NCBI RefSeq assembly: GCF_006171285.1
Contig: NZ_CP040889.1
Coordinates: forward strand, 4,836,001-4,900,000
Length of the DNA stretch: 64,000 nt
Direction of reading: 5' to 3'
Source: Leclercia adecarboxylata
GTDB lineage: Bacteria; Pseudomonadota; Gammaproteobacteria; Enterobacterales; Enterobacteriaceae
A model generated the notes under the pieces. That model saw only the letters and a list, made by a program, of their open reading frames with translations. It searched no databases and was not told the origin of the DNA. A program made the position numbers and the translations under genes. Positions 8,838 to 17,248 of the stretch are shown here, piece by piece. Each line of letters begins with the position of its first letter. The stretch's first letter is position 1.

Positions 8838-9515
8838 TCACCACTTACCGTAGGGGTAGGTTTTACCTTCGATAAATTCTTTAATATCTTGATCATATCC
8901 ATATGAAAAATCACTTTTAGTCACACCTTTGCACATCTCCATTCTGTCACCGGATACCGTGGTAATTTTGGCATCTGACTGAGGAACCACCGGATTACCG
9001 CGATCTCCCAGCCAGACGCTCACCTTACCCTCTGGAGCCAGACCAATAATCATGGTTGAACGGTAGTAAGTTTCATTCCGGTAATTGTCAGTGAAAGGCG
9101 TGGTCATTTGCTCCCAGGTGCCTTTTTTAAACAATACAAGGGTTTCATAACTCTTTTTATCGATAACCGAGTCCCAGCAGAAGCGCAGCATCAGGGGGAG
9201 CGCCTTGCCTTTGTTGTAATAAGTCTCAACTCCTCCAAGACGGTCATTCCAGCGGCCCACGCTGACCTTACTTGGCTCGGTGTTGTCAACATATTGGTAG
9301 GTTATTTTATAACCAGCGCCATCCACCATCAGTGCCTGGGTCGCCAGAGCGGGCAATGCCCAAGGGTAAATAAATAAAAATTCCCATTGGTCGTAAGGCA
9401 GTTTTTTGTAGCCCCACTCGGTCTCACCAGGGACTGCAACCGGTGATTTTTCTACAGTACACCCGGTCACTGACATAAACAGCAGTGTAGTTAAGATGAA
9501 GTCAACCTTAGTCAT
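8838..9515 (-). CDS. DUF2931-type lipoprotein, copy 3, probable Tle1 immunity protein
   Basis: This is a 225-residue paralogue of the two downstream copies, nearest to the broken Tle1 gene. It has lipobox SVTGC and the shared core RFCWDSVIDKKSYET and WLGDRGNPVVPQSDAK. It differs most in the N-terminal third (YDQWEFLFIYPWALPA) and around the FTDNYRNETYYRS segment, so the copies may have diverged in specificity. Its last 100 or so bases are nearly identical to those of copy 2, pointing to duplication or gene conversion. The frame is intact with GGATGG upstream of the ATG. Confidence 0.8.
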   Translation of the reverse strand: MTKVDFILTTLLFMSVTGCTVEKSPVAVPGETEWGYKKLPYDQWEFLFIYPWALPALATQALMVDGAGYKITYQYVDNTEPSKVSVGRWNDRLGGVETYYNKGKALPLMLRFCWDSVIDKKSYETLVLFKKGTWEQMTTPFTDNYRNETYYRSTMIIGLAPEGKVSVWLGDRGNPVVPQSDAKITTVSGDRMEMCKGVTKSDFSYGYDQDIKEFIEGKTYPYGKW

Positions 9516-9600
9516 ATTGCCATCCTATGCGTTAATAATTTGAGGCCATACCGTCGTCGTTTTTTTCTGCGTTATCATTTAGTCGCTGTTGATCGTCCAT

Positions 9601-10957
9601 TTACCAAACGGAACGTACCCAGTGATCATTGGGTTTATTCGGGAAGACAAACGCCTTATCTTCTTTGGGACCAAAATGATGAATAAATATCTCTCCCGTT
9701 TTAGGATCCACCCATAAATTACGATCAGACTCGATATTCCATTTGGCGGAGCAATGGGTATATTTACCTATAAGCAGCCGTTCTTCCTCAGTAAAGGCCT
9801 GAGGCTCCTTTCCCAGACGTACTGATTTTCCCTGGGCGATGGTTTTCTCAGCCAAAGGTATTAATTCGGAGGGAAGTTGTAACTCTGTGTTTGTTTGACG
9901 AATTGGTTCAAATAATCCCCCCGCCTCCTGAGCCGCATCAATCATCACACGCAGACAGACGTTGGCCCATTCATTGGGAACGGCCATACGCTCAAAAAAC
10001 ACTGCGGCACCCACCTGTTTTTGTATCATGCCGTTCCGACGTTGATTGCTATTTATCACACCGACGGAACGGGTTTTGGTGGTTATTTTTCCATGCGGTA
10101 AAATGTGTTTTAAGGCAGGCAGAGACATCAACATTTCTCTGGCTTTTTCCGCATTACGATATACTCGCGTATCGGTTTCTCTAGTATCGTCGCTGACGAT
10201 TTCAAATTCGGGGCAGCTCAGAAACAGACTTTCATTTTCCTGCATCGGTGACCCCACCGGATTGTAACCCCCACCAATATCTGAATGCGCTCCCGGTAGA
10301 GAAAGCTCGGGCCACATGCCCTGAATGCTGTTCAGGCTGAAGTTATACCGGTATTCATTCATTGCCGTAATATGAAAAACTTTTTTCGCAACCGAAGGTC
10401 GTAATTCCAGCTTCACCCTCGGATTACTGCGACCATTAATGTCGAAGAAATTGCTGATCCCACCAATGGCCGCCACAGTATCGAAAATACCCAGGAAGCG
10501 GACTTCACCTGAAGGTTTGCCATCGTAATAGTCCCCTCTGAGCCCTTCTTCAATCGCACTGGCTATAGCAGGATCCTGCTCCATAACCCGATTGGCAAAG
10601 TGTCGCGCCGCTGCAGCCCCCCCGATTAAAATCGAAGATATCAAACTGAATTTTTGCGATGCAAAAATCAGGGTTCAAATCGTATTCCATAAACTCTAGT
10701 ATCGCACGGGTGATCCCTTTCATTGCCTGATCAGTTTTCGTCACTACACCTTCAAACATATCCAGAATACTGGTCCCTAGCCCCATACCGATGGCAGAGT
10801 CTGATTCGCCAGCCGCGGTACCTATCCCGGAAATGTAAGTCTGAATTTGTGCCTGAACCTGATCTACCATTAAGGTTTGATCTATTATGTAAAGAGAGTT
10901 TAGCCAGTGAATATTTGAGTAATATCCTCGATTGCTGCCAAATGCATGGACATAATT
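9601..10957 (-). pseudogene. Tle1-type phospholipase effector (DUF2235), degraded
   Basis: The downstream frame (to 9601) has hallmarks of Tle1/DUF2235 enzymes: FLGIFDTVAAIG, PGAHSDIGGGY and a long C-terminal lid region. The upstream frame supplies YISGIGTAAGESDSAIGMGL and IQFDIFDFNRG. The two join at a C7 run (10617-10623; G7 on the coding strand): removing one base gives DFNRGAAAARHFAN, the family's nucleophile elbow. Three lesions are visible: the +1 shift, an Asn where the GxSxG serine is expected and Asp for its first glycine, and an N-terminus that stops at a TGA just before 10957. These remove activity several times over. Confidence 0.88.
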
Positions 10958-10960
10958 TCA

Positions 10961-11731
10961 TCACTCAAGATTTTTACTGGCAATACTTTCTATTTTATCA
11001 AAATCAGGGAATGCGCCCCCATTCTCAACAATTTCACCATCGGGATAAATATACTTCGTGAAATTTCGTCCGTTTTTGTTTTTTACTTTTTGCCCAATTG
11101 AATATGTTATAATATTCGAGTTTGATTCTGGAGAAAAAACAACTCTATAAGTATCTTTTGTTTTATAGGTTGAATATAACCTCTTACCATATGTCCATAA
11201 ATCTCTCGAGCGTCCATTTAAAAACCTTTCATTAATCCAAGGAAAATAATTTTTAGAGATAAACAAATCACCAGTAACATTTTCATAGACACCATCATCC
11301 CTTTGTGGGCGATTATTATCAAAAATGACAATAATTCCTGCGCCAATGACATGATCAATATTTTCTTTGAATGCATCCGAACTATATTGAATATCGATGG
11401 TCACATTGCTGAGTTTCCAATTACATTGACCTCCCCCATCGAAAGGAACAAATAAATCATACTCAGAGCTATTTCCGCGTCTTTTCAGATTCATTTTTAT
11501 AAAGTTAAAACCAGGTTCCTCATGTGATTTCCCATCAGGAGCATTACGTTTTTTATGACAAATTTCAGAACGATACATGACTCCTAATGGTAATACATCT
11601 AAATCTGAAGGTAACTTAACTTTTATTAATACTTTTTTTCCATTGGAGGGCGGCTGTAGTTGTTCATTTCTTTCACAACTTATAAGAAGAAAGGATATAA
11701 GCAGAACGCTACAATTAATTAATATCTTCAT
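10961..11731 (-). CDS. Putative immunity lipoprotein for the adjacent class 3 lipase effector
   Basis: This 256-residue protein starts MKILINCSVLLISFLLISC, a signal peptide with a lipobox (LLISC), so it should sit in the periplasm as a lipoprotein. I recognise no family in the rest. The start at 11731 is set by AAGGAG five bases upstream; the frame is open slightly further. It overlaps the lipase gene by 17 bp, the usual effector-immunity layout, and both are AT-rich compared with the tss genes. Its end abuts the broken Tle1 remnant, whose lost front it appears to have replaced. The immunity role is inferred. Confidence 0.75.
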   Translation of the reverse strand: MKILINCSVLLISFLLISCERNEQLQPPSNGKKVLIKVKLPSDLDVLPLGVMYRSEICHKKRNAPDGKSHEEPGFNFIKMNLKRRGNSSEYDLFVPFDGGGQCNWKLSNVTIDIQYSSDAFKENIDHVIGAGIIVIFDNNRPQRDDGVYENVTGDLFISKNYFPWINERFLNGRSRDLWTYGKRLYSTYKTKDTYRVVFSPESNSNIITYSIGQKVKNKNGRNFTKYIYPDGEIVENGGAFPDFDKIESIASKNLE

Positions 11732-13628
11732 ATCGCTCCTTTGATAAATTATTAAATCGGACAAGAGCATTCTTACTTACAATATCACATTTCGACATTT
11801 CTAATGCATGCGGCAAAAAAGTTTGCAATTTAAGAAATAGCTTGTTGCGGGCAGCCTCATCTGATGAGTGCTCATCGCTTGATAGCATCGCTTCATCGAC
11901 CTTCTTTTCGAATTCCTGTCGTTTATTTTTCCTCTCAAGTCCGCGAGACGGATCTTCTAACTCTAACAATTGATTATTCAGAAATGGTATATACTTATTT
12001 GCCATTAAGTGATTTATTGGATTAGATAAAGAGTCAAGATCGGGGTTTGTATTTTTAGGAAAATAACGCTTAAGACTATCAGGATCCAAACAATGTACAA
12101 AATTTTTCTGTTTTTCTGCTGACTCACAAAATAGATTTTCATTAAGCTGAGGAACAATATATAATTTTGCTTTTTCGTATGATATTTGCTTTATTTTAAT
12201 CGTAGGCGAATTGACCCCAAACTCTGTGGATGGTGGCTTAATTGTTTTTTTCAAATACTTAACCATGGATTGTTCTGCTTTAAAAAATACAACAATACCC
12301 CCATGATGCCAAAAAGGATCAGCCGTTTTTTCTTTTAATTTTATTGCAGTATTAGATATTATTTTCGGAGCACCAAAAATAGAAGCTAAATTAGCCCATG
12401 ATTTATACATTTCATTATAGACATCAATTTCAATTGGCACACTGGAAACCGTATCACTATCATTTATATGTCGAAAATGAATTACACCATCCAATAACAA
12501 TACAGCATTCTTTGTAAACGTGCGCGGCATTCCATAGCTATATACTAAGGGTAATGAATCCTTTAATGTCGCCGAGTGTATTAAGCTAAGAGCACCACCT
12601 AAACTATGACCTGTGATAAAAAATTCATATTTTTCTGATAATTGTCTGATCGTGTCAAACTCATTATGAAACTTACTCTCCGCCAGTTTATATGCATCTA
12701 AAAAGCCTAAGTGACAATATCCATGTTGAACAATATCTGGACAGGAAGTTGGAAAAAAAGTCAGATCGGTATCTATATCGAAAAATTTATTAGGTTCTGT
12801 ACCTCTCCAACCGACGATTAATTGCCTGTCATTATATACATAAAAAAGCTGCGATCCCCCCTTTCCATTATCACCTTCAGTAGTATCCAAAAAAACCGGA
12901 TTAACATAACGCTGTCGAAACGGAACGTCTATAGCAACAGGGGTATGTAGCATTGAAGGAACTTTGGACATATCCTGACAATGTTGATTGAAAAATGAAA
13001 GAATTCTCTCTCTTCCTTCATATGCAAAGTCGGACAGTAGTCCAAGATTCACTGCATTAACCATTGAATAGTCTTTCGTATGATGCAAAAGAATATTCCA
13101 CGCTCTGAACGGGCATATTTTCACAATAACTCTCGAATTAAAATACATATTTGAGATCGTTAAGCCTGAAAACTCTGGATCAGGAAAATGGAAAGAAGGC
13201 AATTCTTTACCTTCCCAGCCAGGAATGCTAGGCGCTTTATCACACAACTGCCCGATAACCACATAATAACAAATGAGGCCAGCCTTTTTATCAACGGTGA
13301 CCGGTGACATTTTCATCGAGTAGGAATAGGTTCTTTCTATACTTAAAGGACGCTGCTCCATAACATCCGCAAGCGGTTGAGCCTTCACAAAAAGCGTCAA
13401 ATCAGGATGAAGTAAATCATCAATACGCAAAATGCCTTTAGAATCAGTCACACCAGTATAAGGATCTATGACTTTATCGCGGGTAGCCTCATTTTCCGCC
13501 CGCCAGGGCATATTCGCCACAGCATTATCATTTTCATCAACAAGCTGAATTTCTATCCAACATTTTCGTTGTGCAGGAGCCTGAGCCTTTCCGAATACTC
13601 CTGTCGCTGATGTTTTTGACTCACTCAT
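11715..13628 (-). CDS. T6SS effector, class 3 lipase (Tle2/TseL-like) with a VgrG-docking N-terminus
   Basis: This 637-residue protein lies five bases after vgrG. Residues about 20-110 (WIEIQLVDENDNAVANMPWR, then TGVTDSKGILRIDDL) resemble a transthyretin or carboxypeptidase-regulatory fold and probably load it on VgrG. The lipase_3 core follows: LIVGWRGTEP, then GHSLGGALSL with the nucleophile Ser, NDSDTVSSVP with a likely acid residue, and HHGG supplying a His. Such effectors cut phospholipids in the target periplasm; V. cholerae TseL has similar length and the same lipase class. There is no signal peptide, as expected for T6SS export. Low GC suggests recent transfer. Confidence 0.85.
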   Translation of the reverse strand: MSESKTSATGVFGKAQAPAQRKCWIEIQLVDENDNAVANMPWRAENEATRDKVIDPYTGVTDSKGILRIDDLLHPDLTLFVKAQPLADVMEQRPLSIERTYSYSMKMSPVTVDKKAGLICYYVVIGQLCDKAPSIPGWEGKELPSFHFPDPEFSGLTISNMYFNSRVIVKICPFRAWNILLHHTKDYSMVNAVNLGLLSDFAYEGRERILSFFNQHCQDMSKVPSMLHTPVAIDVPFRQRYVNPVFLDTTEGDNGKGGSQLFYVYNDRQLIVGWRGTEPNKFFDIDTDLTFFPTSCPDIVQHGYCHLGFLDAYKLAESKFHNEFDTIRQLSEKYEFFITGHSLGGALSLIHSATLKDSLPLVYSYGMPRTFTKNAVLLLDGVIHFRHINDSDTVSSVPIEIDVYNEMYKSWANLASIFGAPKIISNTAIKLKEKTADPFWHHGGIVVFFKAEQSMVKYLKKTIKPPSTEFGVNSPTIKIKQISYEKAKLYIVPQLNENLFCESAEKQKNFVHCLDPDSLKRYFPKNTNPDLDSLSNPINHLMANKYIPFLNNQLLELEDPSRGLERKNKRQEFEKKVDEAMLSSDEHSSDEAARNKLFLKLQTFLPHALEMSKCDIVSKNALVRFNNLSKERYEDIN

Positions 13629-13633
13629 GATAA

Positions 13634-16165
13634 CTATCCCTGGTCGCTGTCTGTATTGCTGAGAGGAAATTCAATTTTCATTGATGATGGCATGGCGGTA
13701 TAAACAGGCATCGTATTGCCGAGTTTATCCGTTGTTCCTGTATAAACATCACCTTCAGCAGTGGTTATTTTATAATATGTGTATGGCTTGATTTCACCCG
13801 TCTCCAGATCGGTGATTTCAAATCCACCTTTAAATCCTTTAGGAAGTTCCTTAACTGGCAGATTTAAGTTAGCTGCCCCCATTTTTTGGACATTCGCAGC
13901 TTTGAGCAAAATGTTCCCGGGGCAACCCATTTCAATATTTCCACCATTGATTTTGATATACGCACCACCACAGACAAGGGTCAGGTCCTGACTTGCATTC
14001 ACCGTCACTTTGCCGTTATTACTGGTTACCGTGACATCCTTCAATGCCTGGATATTCACAGCATCGCCCTGAGCCTGTATATCGACTTTTCCCTGCCCGG
14101 CGAACAATTGCATTCCTGCACCCTGTGCAAAAAGACTGACTGTATTGGCTGCCGCAACGGTAACGGATCGAGCAGCACTGATATCGGTATTGCGTGCAGA
14201 TACAATCCCGACACTTTGCCCCCCGGATGCAATCCTTATTGCTTCAGGACTGACAACCCCAATTCCCTTTGGTGAATGAGCTAAAATCCCGGGTTTTTGT
14301 AATCCGGTCAGCGCACCGACCAGGCTGGACTGGCTTTCTGATTCAGCTGCGGTTGCTTTTGCTGTTTCAGCAGCACGACTCAGACTTTTTGCCAGGGAAA
14401 GAGCCTGCTCAAGCTGTTGTACTGCTTCATGCATGTCCAGCATTACACCCTGAGCATTTGGCTGAGTGTCTGCACTCAGTAAAATGCCTTTGCCACCACG
14501 AACAGCTATCCATTCATCAGTACGCAGTTCTGCACCTTTGCCGCGTACCGCACGCTCCTCATCGACATTGTGGCCTAAATTCAGCTGCGTCTTACCCCCG
14601 TACTCGGTGCTGAGCTTGATATGTTCCTCGCCCCGCTTGTCCTCCATTCGCAGCTTATTGAGCCCAGCCGTTCTGATAACGTTGCGGGTGCTATTCTTCT
14701 CCGTGACGTGGTCAACGTGGCGGGAGTCATGCAGGGCATGGGCTATATACGGTCGGTCCGGGTCACCCTCGTGGAATGCAATCGCCACTTCAGTGCCCTG
14801 GATAAGCGGGAAATGAAAGCCGTAAACGTCCCCGCCGTAGGGCTTCGCAAGTCGCACCGGCATGCTCTCTTGCCCCTGCGACTTACTGTCCCGGTCGGCG
14901 TCAAACTTTACCCGGTACAGACCGGACGCATCCTGCCAGGCGTAGATATCATTTGCTTTCGCGCTGGTCACCCTGGCTGTCATGGTTCCGATCACCTTCG
15001 GACGCGGCAGTAATGGCGGACGCCAGCATACTTTGTCACTGTAAGGTACACCCGTTATGATGACCTGCAATGCCTCGCTGCGGTTCGCCGTAAAGATAAG
15101 GTGAGTGATAAGCACAGGTGAGCGCTGCAACAGTTCAGGCAGCGCAGGAGGAAGGCTGTCGGTGATACTCAGAACCTGGGCCGGAGCCAGAGTTGCATCA
15201 GCGCTTTTTGCGGTAATGGTAGTTTGTTTTGCAAGGAAACGTTCGTGATCGAGACGCGCCCAGAAGTTTGCTGTTTCGGGGGCCGGATCAATCTTATCGC
15301 CGCTTTCTTTATGTCTCGGTTGATAATGGTAAACCGAGCCATAATTGATGCCCTCACCTTCCCCGCGGGTCATGTCTGCCGGGGCTGACTGGATCAGGTT
15401 CTGCGCTGCAAGGTGGTTATAATCCTTCGTGATGACATTACTTTCCACCACCTGGTTTGACAGCGTGAGTCCCCAGATAGCATCTGCGCCATTATCGTTT
15501 GCACCGGACGGGCTATTCAGGGCGAGTTCTTTATCAGAAAGCAGTGCAGCCTGGCTGTCGCCGAAGTGGATCACTTCCGTCTGCGTATCTTGCTGCAGAG
15601 AGAAGTAATAAAAAATTCCCACTTCCGCAAGCAGGCGCTGAATAAACGTCAGATCGCTTTCCTGATACTGGTTTATCTGCTCACGCTTCGGGTACGTTTT
15701 TTTCAGGCTGAAATCAAATTCCCAACCTTTCAGACCATGCTCGCTGAGCACCTGCGCCACTACATCGGGAACCGATTTGTTGACGAAGAAGCGGTGAGTG
15801 CGGTACTCCTTGTCCAGCAGGGAGATAAAAGGTTTCAGCGTGATACGGTAATGTGCCTGGTCAGCAGAGCCTGAAATACGTCTGAAATCAGTAATGAAAC
15901 CGTGTACTTTTTTCTGTTCACACAGACTCTCCAGTAGCCCGGCTCCCATCGTCAGATTTGCCGGTTTCCGCAAAAAACAGGCAGCATCAAGTTGCTTATC
16001 CGTACTGGTAAAAATGATGTCATACCTGTAAATCTCGCTTATGCCCTCAATACCGCTGAATTCTTTTACATCCAGTGGTGACTGACAGGAAGGAACATCA
16101 AGTCTGTAGCGGTTCAACGTTCCCGCCCCGGATAAAACTTTTTGCACAGAGTCACTGAGATTCAA
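13634..16165 (-). CDS. vgrG: T6SS spike protein VgrG with C-terminal extension
   Basis: This 843-residue VgrG (TssI) has the gp27-like head (LTFIQRLLAEVGIFYYF near residue 185), the gp5-like OB fold (VRLAKPYGGDVYGFHFPLIQGTEVAIAF is split across this region), DUF2345 beta-helix repeats (NINIQA-type VNIQALKDVTVTS) and about 70 extra residues with ITDLETGEIKPYTYYKI that look transthyretin-like. In enteroaggregative E. coli a similar VgrG tail binds Tle1. The start codon is TTG at 16165, with GGAG nine bases upstream; an ATG 15 bases earlier meets a stop at once. It overlaps the preceding lipoprotein gene by 14 bp. Confidence 0.93.
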   Translation of the reverse strand: MNLSDSVQKVLSGAGTLNRYRLDVPSCQSPLDVKEFSGIEGISEIYRYDIIFTSTDKQLDAACFLRKPANLTMGAGLLESLCEQKKVHGFITDFRRISGSADQAHYRITLKPFISLLDKEYRTHRFFVNKSVPDVVAQVLSEHGLKGWEFDFSLKKTYPKREQINQYQESDLTFIQRLLAEVGIFYYFSLQQDTQTEVIHFGDSQAALLSDKELALNSPSGANDNGADAIWGLTLSNQVVESNVITKDYNHLAAQNLIQSAPADMTRGEGEGINYGSVYHYQPRHKESGDKIDPAPETANFWARLDHERFLAKQTTITAKSADATLAPAQVLSITDSLPPALPELLQRSPVLITHLIFTANRSEALQVIITGVPYSDKVCWRPPLLPRPKVIGTMTARVTSAKANDIYAWQDASGLYRVKFDADRDSKSQGQESMPVRLAKPYGGDVYGFHFPLIQGTEVAIAFHEGDPDRPYIAHALHDSRHVDHVTEKNSTRNVIRTAGLNKLRMEDKRGEEHIKLSTEYGGKTQLNLGHNVDEERAVRGKGAELRTDEWIAVRGGKGILLSADTQPNAQGVMLDMHEAVQQLEQALSLAKSLSRAAETAKATAAESESQSSLVGALTGLQKPGILAHSPKGIGVVSPEAIRIASGGQSVGIVSARNTDISAARSVTVAAANTVSLFAQGAGMQLFAGQGKVDIQAQGDAVNIQALKDVTVTSNNGKVTVNASQDLTLVCGGAYIKINGGNIEMGCPGNILLKAANVQKMGAANLNLPVKELPKGFKGGFEITDLETGEIKPYTYYKITTAEGDVYTGTTDKLGNTMPVYTAMPSSMKIEFPLSNTDSDQG

Positions 16166-16694
16166 TATTTTTCACTCCATGAGAAGATTTAAAAGGATAT
16201 TTGCAGGAATCGTTACGTTCGCTTTGCTCAGCATTCACATCACTGTTTTTCAATTCGCCGTAAGGTCTCACTGCCTCCATATCATTAAGCGGGATGTCGT
16301 TAATACATTCGTCAGCAATTTCTACTCCTGCGACCATGCTGCGCGGTGTGTTCTTATGGCGCTCGGAGTGCAAAACATATCTGACGATGAACTGGCCTTT
16401 ATCAGAAAAATGATGGAATGAAGGTGGGATGCATAAATGGCTGTTTACAACACGAAGTGGGGGATCAAATGTAATTTTCCGATCCCTGAATCGGGTTCCT
16501 CTAGGATCAATTGAAATACTGACTGGCTGGTAGTCCTCTGGCTCCGGAACGCTGAAACACACATTGTTGCCTCTTATGCTGACCGTTGTTATTTCATCAG
16601 GCCGAAGGGAGTCCCCATGTCCGGGACATCCAGTTAGTAATGTCAGGCTGAGAACAAAAGCATATCTGCAGCAAAAGGATATTATTTTCACCAT
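16152..16694 (-). CDS. Putative T6SS immunity periplasmic lipoprotein
   Basis: This 180-residue protein has a signal peptide and lipobox (LTLLTGC, then PGHGD) followed by a small beta-rich domain (VSIRGNNVCFSVPEPEDY) and a hydrophilic tail. It fits the short lipoproteins placed between T6SS effectors and vgrG as immunity candidates. It overlaps the metallopeptidase gene by 7 bp and vgrG by 14 bp, so all three are translationally coupled, and the metallopeptidase is its most likely partner. The lipoprotein call is direct; the partner assignment is inference. Confidence 0.75.
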   Translation of the reverse strand: MVKIISFCCRYAFVLSLTLLTGCPGHGDSLRPDEITTVSIRGNNVCFSVPEPEDYQPVSISIDPRGTRFRDRKITFDPPLRVVNSHLCIPPSFHHFSDKGQFIVRYVLHSERHKNTPRSMVAGVEIADECINDIPLNDMEAVRPYGELKNSDVNAEQSERNDSCKYPFKSSHGVKNIESQ

Positions 16695-17248
16695 GGAAAT
16701 CCTCGCAACGTGCAGGTATAAAGGTGGCGAATAAGGGCCTCAGAAATGTTTCCATCAAGAGTGATCACACCCGCTGTTCTCAGATCACACCATGTCTCAT
16801 ATCCTTCAACCTGCAAAGAAAAGTGATCGGCAATAATCTGTGCCTGCTGCTCCGGTGGATATTCACTTAGCAGACGTCCGTCCAGGACATAGCGATAACT
16901 CACAACCCAGCTAACCAGGCCCCGGCCAATAATATTCATTCCTTTTTCACGCTGCCAGACATGACTCATTTCGTGAATGAAAAGATGTTGTAGAAAAGGA
17001 ACAACTGACGAGTAATCGTCTCTGTACCAGTGACGAAAATAAATCTCGCCGTTTGGGGCCATCGCCGCATTTTTGTCCTGCAGTCCAAAAGGAAGGTAGC
17101 TGTCATGATGGATCCAGACTTTTTGATATGGGATCGTCGTTCTGAATACCGATTTCGCCAGTTCTATCTCACCTGGTGTCAGTAATCGCAGTGAACCTTC
17201 CTTCTTATCTTTTTTCCCGGTGTGCTTGTCTTTATCATGGATCGACAT
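16688..17248 (-). CDS. Predicted zinc metallopeptidase-like T6SS cargo protein (HExxH)
   Basis: This 186-residue protein lacks a signal peptide. It contains LFIHEMSHVWQREKG, a HExxH zinc motif in a context like eCIS-core/DUF4157 peptidase domains, about residues 90-104. QAQIIADHFSLQVEGYE, about 45 residues later, could supply a further ligand. Proteins of this kind beside vgrG are often labelled 'vgr related'. A role as effector or as a processing enzyme for cargo is possible. It overlaps the clpV stop (TAATG) and the downstream lipoprotein gene. The enzymatic class is supported; the target is unknown. Confidence 0.72.
   Translation of the reverse strand: MSIHDKDKHTGKKDKKEGSLRLLTPGEIELAKSVFRTTIPYQKVWIHHDSYLPFGLQDKNAAMAPNGEIYFRHWYRDDYSSVVPFLQHLFIHEMSHVWQREKGMNIIGRGLVSWVVSYRYVLDGRLLSEYPPEQQAQIIADHFSLQVEGYETWCDLRTAGVITLDGNISEALIRHLYTCTLRGFPW

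Larger units (their letters stand above)
7403..9515 (-). repeat. Tandem array of three ~0.7-kb direct repeats (DUF2931 genes)
   Basis: Three 678-bp units start 713 and 722 bp apart, each followed by a 35-44 bp spacer. Long runs are identical between units: the block holding the lipobox, the block coding GLAPEGKVSVWLGDRGNPVV, and the 3' ends of copies 2 and 3. This is a local tandem amplification of one gene and is a natural substrate for unequal recombination. Confidence 0.9.

Noticed and set aside
10752..10964. A 70-codon minus-strand frame starting at the stop of the immunity lipoprotein (ATG overlapping TGA).
   Set aside because: It lies wholly over Tle1 remnant sequence in the wrong frame, and its translation has no coherent features. 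The other frame has clear Tle1 homology.
16163..16180. An ATG at 16180 as a possible vgrG start.
   Set aside because: It is in frame with vgrG but meets a TGA two codons later. The TTG at 16165 is the only start giving the family N-terminus with a ribosome site.
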